Source of the DNA: Actinomycetota bacterium
Lineage (GTDB): Bacteria > Actinomycetota > UBA4738
NCBI GenBank assembly: GCA_005885025.1
Contig: VAYC01000146.1
Coordinates: 1 to 15,263, forward strand
DNA: 15,263 nucleotides
Reading direction: 5' to 3'
Under the pieces are notes generated by a model. The model had not been told where the DNA came from. It searched no databases and saw nothing but the letters and a program-made list of their open reading frames with translations. Positions within the stretch are counted from its first letter, which is position 1; the number at the start of each line of letters is the position of its first letter. Below, piece after piece: positions 10,038 to 15,263 of this stretch. The translations under genes were made by a program, and so were the position numbers.

Positions 10038-10937
10038 ATGCGAGTCCTGGTGTTCGGCGGGTGGGGTCAGCTGGGGTCCGACCTGGCCGCGGTCGCCGAG
10101 CACCGCCATGAGCTGGTTCGCCCCATGCACGCCGAGGTCGACGTCACCCGGGGCGACGACGTGGCCAACGCAGTTGCATCGAGCCACCCCGACGCCGTGG
10201 TGAACGCGGCGGCCTTCCACAAGGTGGACGTGTGCGAAGTGCAGCCGGTCCAGTCCTTCTCCGTGAACTCGGTAGGCGCGCTGAACGTAGCGCGGGCCTG
10301 CCGCCAGGAAGGCGCGCGCTGCGTCTATGTCAGCACGGACTACGTCTTCGATGGGGAAACCCCTGGGGGCTACGAGGAAGACGATCCCACAGGGCCCGTC
10401 AACGTGTACGGGGTATCGAAGGCCTCGGGCGAGCGGTTAGTACGGCTCGCCACCCCGGATTCCCTTGTCGTCCGGGGCTCGGGGCTGTTCGGGCACGCGG
10501 GAAGCTCGGGGAAGGGGGGCAACTTCGTGGAGACCTTGCTGGCCAAAGCGGTTGCCGGAGAAGCCGTCTCGGTCGTTGACGACCAGTTCTTCTCCCCAAC
10601 GTCCACGCGGGACATGGCGGAGCGCATCTTTCTCCTATTGGAGCGGGACGCCCCGCCGGGCATCTATCATCTGGCGAACGCGGGGTCCTGCTCATGGTTC
10701 CTGTTCGCCCGGGCGATCTACCAGCTGTCGGGGATTGAGGCCGACCTCTCGCCGAGGCCGGCGGGCGAACAGCCGGTGCGCCGCCCGCGATCCTCCGTGC
10801 TACTCGACACGAAGACCGCGGCGCTCGGGCTGCCCACCAACCGCCGGTGGGAAGAGGCTCTGCGCTGGTACCTGGAGACCAGGCCCGCCCTCCTGACCGA
10901 CGCTGCGGGAAGAAGAGGACAGCCGCAACGGGACTGA
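10038..10937 (+). CDS. rmlD: dTDP-4-dehydrorhamnose reductase (RmlD) family SDR
   Basis: 299-residue NAD(P)-dependent reductase of the extended SDR type, catalysing the last step of dTDP-L-rhamnose synthesis (4-keto reduction) in the cytoplasm. The N-terminal dinucleotide site is FGGWGQLG (Gly7, Gly10, Gly13). The active site has Thr100 in VSTDYVFDG and the Tyr124-x3-Lys128 pair in VYGVSKASGE. The family's C-terminal signature is seen in RPRSSVLLDTKTAALGLP. The length matches RmlD (about 290-300). It follows the RmlC-like gene, so the last two steps of the rhamnose pathway are adjacent here. RmlA and RmlB are not in the window. Another 4-keto-deoxysugar reductase is possible, because specificity within this family is not readable by eye. 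Confidence 0.88.
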   Translation: MRVLVFGGWGQLGSDLAAVAEHRHELVRPMHAEVDVTRGDDVANAVASSHPDAVVNAAAFHKVDVCEVQPVQSFSVNSVGALNVARACRQEGARCVYVSTDYVFDGETPGGYEEDDPTGPVNVYGVSKASGERLVRLATPDSLVVRGSGLFGHAGSSGKGGNFVETLLAKAVAGEAVSVVDDQFFSPTSTRDMAERIFLLLERDAPPGIYHLANAGSCSWFLFARAIYQLSGIEADLSPRPAGEQPVRRPRSSVLLDTKTAALGLPTNRRWEEALRWYLETRPALLTDAAGRRGQPQRD

Positions 10938-11051
10938 GAATCGCGATCTCGTTGGGCACCGGTCCACCCGTACCTTCCTGAGCACGCAGGGCGCCCCTGA
11001 AGAGTCCCAGCAACCCGACCACCAGGAGGGATGAATCAGCCCATTAGGGTA

Positions 11052-11081
11052 TCGACACGCAGAAGGGGAGCGGTCTATCCT
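11052..11081 (+). promoter_or_regulatory. Promoter for the sugar phosphotransferase gene, possibly giving a leaderless transcript
   Basis: TCGACA (11052-11057, five of six against TTGACA), an 18-base spacer and TATCCT (11076-11081, TAnnnT type) sit in the 154-base gap after the RmlD gene. Transcription would start near 11088, within a few bases of the GTG at 11092. That GTG has no Shine-Dalgarno sequence, which fits a leaderless mRNA as is common in actinobacteria. Confidence 0.45.
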
Positions 11082-11091
11082 TTCCCCTCTC

Positions 11092-12588
11092 GTGGGCCGG
11101 ACTGAGGAAGCTCTGGAGTTTGCTAAGGCGCCTCCCCCGGAGGGCCAAGTCGACTTCCTCGTCATCGACGAGCAGCGCGAGAAGGTCGTGGCTCCGGGCA
11201 CGGCCCTTCGTTACCGAAACCTCGCCTTCCTGGTTGCTCTCACAGACGTTCTCTCGCTCGTGGCTGCCATCATCCTCACTTGGGTAGTTCGCTCCCCGTC
11301 CGCTAGCGGGTTCCGCAACCCGGTGGCTTGGCTCGTGGTAGCGCCCGCAGTGTGGGTGGGGATCTTCGCCTTGTTCCGTCTGTACTCCCTGTCACAGCTT
11401 CCGGCTACCCAGGAGTTCCGCCGGGTCTTGATGGCGACCGCTCTGGCCCTGGTCATTTTCCTCGCCCACAGGCTCGTGTCTCGTCCGGACGCGGCCGTGG
11501 TCTACCGGGGCTGGGCGCTCGCGACCTGGACCGTGGCCCTCCTTCTCGTCCTGGCCACTCGCCAGGCGTGGCACCGCCACATGGGTCGGCTGCGCAAGGC
11601 GGGTCGGCTGTGCTGGCGCACGGTGATCGTCGGGGCCAACCAGGAGGCCGTGAAGATCGCCGAGAGCCTGCAGAAGCGGACCTCTGGATTCACTCCCGTG
11701 GGACTGGTCCGCACCAACCACGGCCAATCATCGTGGGACGGCGTGCCGGCCATCGGCGACCTCGACGACCTCTCGAGCCTGATCGATGCGTACGGCGTGG
11801 AGTGCGTGTTCGTGGCCTCCTCCGCCGTCGGCCCCGAGCAGATGACGCAGATCACCAGGCACCTCGGCAGGTCCAATGTCGAGATTCGGGTCTCGGCGAA
11901 CATGACGAACATCCTGAGCTCGCGACTGACGGTGGAGCCGGTGGGCAACCTGCTGGCGCTCTCCCTCCGTCCGGTGCGCCTTTCCGGGCTCGAGGCCGCG
12001 GCGAAGCGGGCCTTCGACCTCTCGGTGGCAATCGTCGTCCTGGTCTTGGTGGCGCCTGTCTGGCTCGTCCTGGCCCTGCTGATCAAGCTGACCTCGAGGG
12101 GGCCCGTTCTGTACCGGCAGCAGCGCATCGGCCGAGGGGGGAGACCGTTCACCATGTTCAAGTTCCGGACGATGGTGCGCGGAGCTGATCTGCTGCTTGC
12201 CCAGCTGGCGGACCGCAACGAGGCCTCCGGTCCGATGTTCAAGGTGCGCAACGATCCTCGGGTCACTCCTGCCGGACGGTGGCTCCGACAGTGGAGCCTG
12301 GACGAGCTGCCCCAGCTCCTGAACGTTCTCCTTGGCGACATGAGCCTGGTGGGTCCGCGGCCACCGCTGTCCAACGAGGTCGAGAAGTACGAGGCGTGGC
12401 ATCGGGACCGCCTCCAGGTCCGTCCCGGTCTCACCGGCGTGTGGCAGGTGGGCGGACGCAGCGATCTGGGGTTCGACGACTGCGTCCGGCTGGATCTCTT
12501 CTACATCGAGAACTGGTCTATCCCTTACGACCTGTTCATCATCGCGAAGACGGTTCCAGCCGTCCTCTTCCACCGGGGGGCGTACTGA
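11092..12588 (+). CDS. Polyprenyl-phosphate sugar phosphotransferase (exopolysaccharide initiating enzyme)
   Basis: 498-residue membrane enzyme that transfers a sugar-1-phosphate from a nucleotide sugar to undecaprenyl (or decaprenyl) phosphate, starting a lipid-linked glycan. Four transmembrane segments lie at about 44-66, 78-98, 111-129 and 138-156. A Rossmann-like cytoplasmic domain follows from RTVIVGANQEAVKIAE at about 176. The catalytic PglC/WcaJ-like C-terminal domain starts at about 304 (AKRAFDLSVAIVV, a re-entrant membrane helix). It includes RGPVLYRQQRIGRGGRPFTM, KFRTM, the LDELPQLLNVLLGDMSLVGP core at about 403 and RPGLTGVWQV. Layout and length match the full-size WcaJ/CpsE family. 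The GTG start lacks a ribosome binding site but follows a good promoter. The sugar transferred cannot be told. Confidence 0.93.
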   Translation: MGRTEEALEFAKAPPPEGQVDFLVIDEQREKVVAPGTALRYRNLAFLVALTDVLSLVAAIILTWVVRSPSASGFRNPVAWLVVAPAVWVGIFALFRLYSLSQLPATQEFRRVLMATALALVIFLAHRLVSRPDAAVVYRGWALATWTVALLLVLATRQAWHRHMGRLRKAGRLCWRTVIVGANQEAVKIAESLQKRTSGFTPVGLVRTNHGQSSWDGVPAIGDLDDLSSLIDAYGVECVFVASSAVGPEQMTQITRHLGRSNVEIRVSANMTNILSSRLTVEPVGNLLALSLRPVRLSGLEAAAKRAFDLSVAIVVLVLVAPVWLVLALLIKLTSRGPVLYRQQRIGRGGRPFTMFKFRTMVRGADLLLAQLADRNEASGPMFKVRNDPRVTPAGRWLRQWSLDELPQLLNVLLGDMSLVGPRPPLSNEVEKYEAWHRDRLQVRPGLTGVWQVGGRSDLGFDDCVRLDLFYIENWSIPYDLFIIAKTVPAVLFHRGAY

Positions 12589-12595
12589 ACCCGAC

Positions 12596-12618
12596 GGGGC
12601 GCTGCTTGTAGCCCCCCT
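12596..12618 (+). terminator. Weak candidate terminator after the sugar phosphotransferase gene
   Basis: GGGGC (12596-12600) can pair with GCCCC (12611-12615) across a 10-base loop, followed by CCTTT. The stem is only 5 base pairs and the T run is three bases, so termination would be inefficient. It overlaps the candidate promoter of the next gene. Confidence 0.25.
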
Positions 12619-12634
12619 TTGTCTGCTCTATCGT
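12606..12634 (+). promoter_or_regulatory. Candidate promoter for the SDR epimerase gene
   Basis: TTGTAG (12606-12611), a 17-base spacer and TATCGT (12629-12634, TAnnnT type) precede the gene by about 59 bases. The -35 is a half match. Position and spacing are good, but confirmation would need a transcript start near 12641. Confidence 0.3.
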
Positions 12635-12692
12635 CGAACGGTCCTCCGATCGGCCGAGGCGAGCCGATGGAGCGAGAATGCGAGAGGTTCCC

Positions 12693-13814
12693 ATGAAGAA
12701 GGTCTTGGTCGTGGGCGGCGCAGGATATGTGGGCTGTGTCCTCGTCGAGGAGCTGCTAGCGAAGGGATACTCCGTTCGCGTGCTCGACCGGCTGTTCTTC
12801 GGCCGGGACGCGCTCGGTTCGAGCCTGGACCGCGTGGAGCTCCTGACCGAAGACATGCGGGAGCTCGATCCGTCGCACTTCGAGGGATGCGGCGCGGTCA
12901 TCAACCTCGGTGGGCTGTCGAACGACCCCACCGCCGAGTTCGACCCACGGGCCAACGAGGAGCTGAATACCGATGCGGCCATCCGGGTCGCCGAGATGGC
13001 GCGTCAGGCCGACGTGGAGCGGCTCGTCTTCGCCAGCTCGGCCTCGATCTACGATCAGGGTGTCGGCCAGGAGGCTGAGGACGTCCTCATGGACGAGGAG
13101 TACCCGGTCGACCCCAAGGCGGCGTACGCAACGTCGAAGCTGGCCGCCGAGCGACGAATCCTGCCATTGGCTGGTCCCGAGTTCGCGCCGGTGGCCTTCC
13201 GGATGGGGACCGTATTCGGCTTCTCGCCCCGAATGCGCTACGACCTGGTGGTCAACACGTTCGTCAAGGACGCCCTGTCCGAGGGCCGCATCCACGTCTT
13301 CTACGGGGGCTCGATGTGGCGGCCGCTGATCGACGTGAAGGACGCCGCTCGCGCGTACGTGAATGCGCTGGCGTGCGATCCGCAGCTCGTCCGGGGACAG
13401 GTCTTCAACCTGGCGGCGGGCAACTTCCGCGTCTCCGAGCTGGCGCTGAGGGCCCAACGAACCCTGCAGAAGTTGGGCGTGCCCGTGGAGCTCGACATCG
13501 ACTATTCGTATCGCTTGGTCCGCAGCTACCGGATCACCTCCCAGCGGGCCCAGCGGATGCTTGGGTTCAGCCCGCGGGTGACTGTGGAGGAATCGATCGA
13601 GCACATGGTGGCCGAGATCAGGCGGCACGGCTATACGGATTTCTCGCACCCCCGCTACTACAACATCGAGTGGATGAAAGTGTTGGAGGAGGCGGCCCAG
13701 ATCGTCTCTCGCCACGGCTACGTCCTCTCCCAGCTGGTCGAGGCCCCCGAACCCGCGCGGCAGCCCGGTGTGGTGTCGAGGATCTCCTCAGCCCGGACGG
13801 GGCGGGCCGGCTAG
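12693..13814 (+). CDS. NAD-dependent epimerase/dehydratase (extended SDR) acting on a nucleotide sugar
   Basis: 373-residue extended short-chain dehydrogenase. It has the dinucleotide motif VVGGAGYVG (Gly8, Gly11, Gly14), FASSASIYDQG with the active-site Ser at 117-118, and the Tyr145-x3-Lys149 pair in AYATSKLAAE. The substrate-domain segments are FRMGTVFGFSPRMRYDLVVN, WRPLIDVKDAARAY and VFNLAAGNFRVSE. These enzymes epimerise, dehydrate or reduce nucleotide-linked sugars in the cytoplasm, and which of these applies is not decidable here. ATG 12693 places the Rossmann strand directly at the N-terminus and follows GAGAGG by 5 bases. The in-frame ATG 12678, preceded by GGAG, would add MREVP. The C-terminal 30 residues (EAPEPARQPGVVS...) look disordered. 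It follows the sugar phosphotransferase and probably makes a sugar precursor for the same glycan. Confidence 0.88.
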   Translation: MKKVLVVGGAGYVGCVLVEELLAKGYSVRVLDRLFFGRDALGSSLDRVELLTEDMRELDPSHFEGCGAVINLGGLSNDPTAEFDPRANEELNTDAAIRVAEMARQADVERLVFASSASIYDQGVGQEAEDVLMDEEYPVDPKAAYATSKLAAERRILPLAGPEFAPVAFRMGTVFGFSPRMRYDLVVNTFVKDALSEGRIHVFYGGSMWRPLIDVKDAARAYVNALACDPQLVRGQVFNLAAGNFRVSELALRAQRTLQKLGVPVELDIDYSYRLVRSYRITSQRAQRMLGFSPRVTVEESIEHMVAEIRRHGYTDFSHPRYYNIEWMKVLEEAAQIVSRHGYVLSQLVEAPEPARQPGVVSRISSARTGRAG

Positions 13815-13979
13815 GCGGACATCCGCGGAGAGAGTTTTCCCGATCTTGCCCGGAACCCTGCCCGCGTGGCGCTAGGATTCACTCTCCCCGAATCCTGGTG
13901 GCTCAAGATGAGGAACCCTCCCGACGATCCGAAGGATACCGTGGCTTCCTCCTTCATCTCCCGCGTCCGGGAGGAGCAG

Positions 13980-14675
13980 ATGATCATGGAGCGGGTGGAG
14001 CTCTTGGAGCAGGCTCCCCTGTTCTCCGTCCTGCACCCGGGAGATCTCCAGGTCCTCGCCAGCCGATTCCACCCCGTGCGGTACGCCCGCGGCGAGGTGA
14101 TCTTCCGGGAGGGTGAGCCCGCCGAGCGCTTGTTCCTCATGAAATCCGGGAAAGTGAAACTCTCCATCGCCTCACCGTCCGGGCAGGAGATGCTGATCGG
14201 CGTCCTCGGGCGAGGCCAGATCTTCGGCGAGCTCGAGGTCATCGATCGGGGTACTCGGGCCATGGACGCCAGGGCCATGGAAGACGCCGATCTCTACGCG
14301 TTCGCGGGGGATGTGTTCTGGACGATGCTGGAGAATCGTCCCGCCCTGGCTCGGCGCCTGCTCGAGCTGATGGCCCGTCGACTTCGCCGAGCCGACCAGA
14401 ACAGCCAGGACCTGGTGTTCTTCGACGCCCCGACCCGCCTGGCCCGGCGGCTGCTCCAACTTGCCGAGGAGCACGGCGAGGCCGTCGGGGAGGGGGAGGA
14501 GTCGGTCAAGATCACGGTGCGGGTCACTCAGGAAGAGATCGCCCAGATGATCGGGGTGACCCGCGAGAGCGCCAACCGCCTGGTGGCCTCGTTCGCCGGC
14601 CGCGGCTGGATCTCCTGGAACGACGGCTATCCGATCCTCTTGGAGCCAGAGGCCCTGGTCCGCCGGGCCAGATAG
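13980..14675 (+). CDS. Crp/Fnr-family transcriptional regulator
   Basis: 231-residue DNA-binding regulator. An N-terminal cyclic-nucleotide-binding beta-roll (about 11-115) contains the phosphate-binding cassette FGELEVIDRGTRAMDARA, with Gly83, Glu84 and Arg93 conserved. The position normally Ser/Thr after the Arg is Ala. A long dimerisation helix (about 112-142) leads to the C-terminal winged helix with HTH VTQEEIAQMIGVTRESANRL (182-201). There are no Fnr-type cysteines, so oxygen sensing through an iron-sulphur cluster is unlikely, and cyclic nucleotide or another small ligand is more plausible. ATG 13980 has GGAGG 5 bases upstream and gives the usual family length. ATG 13986 is nearly as good, and the GTG at 13866 would lie upstream of a TAGGAT -10-like element at 13873-13878. 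The gene is on its own downstream of the glycan genes. Its targets are unknown. Confidence 0.88.
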   Translation: MIMERVELLEQAPLFSVLHPGDLQVLASRFHPVRYARGEVIFREGEPAERLFLMKSGKVKLSIASPSGQEMLIGVLGRGQIFGELEVIDRGTRAMDARAMEDADLYAFAGDVFWTMLENRPALARRLLELMARRLRRADQNSQDLVFFDAPTRLARRLLQLAEEHGEAVGEGEESVKITVRVTQEEIAQMIGVTRESANRLVASFAGRGWISWNDGYPILLEPEALVRRAR

Positions 14676-14684
14676 CGGCCTCCC

Positions 14685-15263
14685 CTAGGGCGGAGTCCCT
14701 CCCACGATGGCTGCTTCCCGGACGTGTTTGGTGATGTCGGGGATCAGGGCTCCCGGCCGGAGCAGGTTCTCTGGGTCAGAGGTGATCTTCTGGAAGCTTT
14801 CTTCCATGAGTTGGATCATCTTCCGGGCTCGATCCAGGGAGTCGGGCATGTACAGGTTGCCTTGGAGGATGCGGATCACCCGCTCCCGGAATCGCCTGCG
14901 CACAGCAAAGGCCGTGAACAAATTGCGGAGCTTGTAGAAGAGCGAGATCAGGTCGTGCCAGGCCTGTACGCCGTCGCCGACCTGCCGGGCGTATTCCTTC
15001 AAGGCGACATGCTCGTCCTGACCACCCCTGAGCACGGCGTCAATGGCGTCGAATGCGTAGTTCGCCGAGAACATCGCGACATCTACCCCCGTGGAGAAGA
15101 CGGGATCGACGAACCGGAGGGCGTCGCCCACCAGTAGCCACCCTGGCCCGACGAGCCGGTCGATTTCGTAGGAGTAGTCGGCCTCGATCCACCACGGGCG
15201 GATCCGCTTCGCGTCTCGCATGGCGTGCTTCAGGGAACGGTTCAACCCGACCAGCGAGTCGAA
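14685..15263 (-). CDS. Flavin-dependent halogenase-like FAD oxidoreductase, C-terminal part (5' end beyond window)
   Basis: 192 residues on the minus strand, open to the window edge (reading FDSLVGLNRSLKHAM at the start). The TTG at 15243-15245 is internal, not a start. The segment WWIEADYSYEIDRLVGPGW, followed by LLVGDALRFVDPVFSTGVDV, is the second FAD-contact region of the flavin-dependent halogenase group (PltA/CndH/tryptophan-halogenase superfamily). There the GDA...DP motif binds the flavin pyrophosphate and the Pro-x-x-(S/T)-(S/T)-G turn lies near the isoalloxazine. The following helical tail (LISLFYKLRNLFTAFAVRRRF, then VIRILQGNLYMPDS) is typical of the carrier-protein or phenol halogenase branch rather than the tryptophan branch. 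The diagnostic GxGxxG, catalytic Lys and WxWxIP motifs would be upstream, outside the window, so it could instead be a related geranylgeranyl-reductase-like or hydroxylase flavoprotein. It is convergent with the Crp gene, with 9 bases between the two stops. Confidence 0.72.
   Translation of the reverse strand, partial: FDSLVGLNRSLKHAMRDAKRIRPWWIEADYSYEIDRLVGPGWLLVGDALRFVDPVFSTGVDVAMFSANYAFDAIDAVLRGGQDEHVALKEYARQVGDGVQAWHDLISLFYKLRNLFTAFAVRRRFRERVIRILQGNLYMPDSLDRARKMIQLMEESFQKITSDPENLLRPGALIPDITKHVREAAIVGGTPP

Noticed and set aside
8451..10220. 589-residue open frame on the minus strand, and other long antisense frames (for example 907-1812, 5691-6980 and 11502-12434)
   Set aside because: They lie opposite well-recognised genes and contain no recognisable domains. 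Their composition is the His/Arg/Gly/Pro-rich type produced by GC-rich codon-position bias.
11031..11105. 24-codon frame starting ATG 11031 behind AGGAGGG and overlapping the phosphotransferase start, as a leader peptide
   Set aside because: The AGGAGG ends one base before the ATG, too close for initiation, and the likely promoter at 11052-11081 lies inside the frame.
13846..13878. TTGCCC (13846-13851) with TAGGAT (13873-13878) as a full promoter for the Crp gene
   Set aside because: The spacer is 21 bases, too long for a normal sigma-70-type promoter. The TAGGAT alone may still be a -10.

Overview
The window is GC-rich DNA from an actinobacterium, probably an uncultured lineage. This rests on the typical actinobacterial RpoC (a GTG start and an N-terminus reading VLDVNYFDELRISLATADQI), frequent GTG/TTG starts, and TAnnnT-type -10 elements. 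No close relative can be named from sequence alone.

Layout. (1) Positions 1-4842 hold the 3' end of rpoB and a complete, normal rpoC. (2) From 4979, where many genomes carry ribosomal protein and elongation factor genes, a tight three-gene operon begins. It encodes a free-standing carrier protein (4979-5230), an acyl-CoA dehydrogenase family enzyme (5227-6380, interrupted by a one-base frameshift), and a free-standing amino-acid adenylation enzyme (6384-8000). (3) A translationally coupled SRPBCC-fold protein and SAM methyltransferase follow (8062-9350). (4) Next come sugar and glycan genes: an RmlC-type epimerase (9444-9976, also with a one-base frameshift), an RmlD-type reductase (10038-10937), a polyprenyl-phosphate sugar phosphotransferase (11092-12588) and an extended-SDR sugar epimerase/dehydratase (12693-13814). 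(5) The right end has a Crp/Fnr regulator (13980-14675) and, convergent with it, the C-terminal part of a flavin-dependent halogenase-like oxidoreductase that runs off the window (14685-15263, minus strand).

How the genes may work together. A carrier protein, a flavoprotein dehydrogenase and a stand-alone adenylation enzyme are the three activities that convert L-proline to pyrrole-2-carboxyl-S-carrier protein (PltL/PltE/PltF, RedO/RedW/RedM and CloN5/CloN3/CloN4 type). The adenylation pocket read by alignment to PheA is D-L-F-Y-V-A-L-V-V-K, which resembles the prolyl-ligase pattern of that pathway as I remember it. The dehydrogenase has its probable catalytic Glu at the isovaleryl-CoA dehydrogenase position. 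The halogenase-like gene 6.7 kb away would fit halogenation of such a carrier-bound pyrrole. The interleaved deoxysugar and polyprenyl-phosphate genes suggest, as inference, an aminoacyl-derived (possibly pyrrolyl, possibly halogenated) decoration of a deoxysugar-containing glycan or glycosylated metabolite. No acyltransferase, glycosyltransferase, RmlA or RmlB is visible here, so the product stays open.

Both frameshifts look like single missing bases in G/C-rich runs, and the proteins are otherwise well conserved. Sequencing or assembly error is the first explanation to exclude before calling either gene dead.
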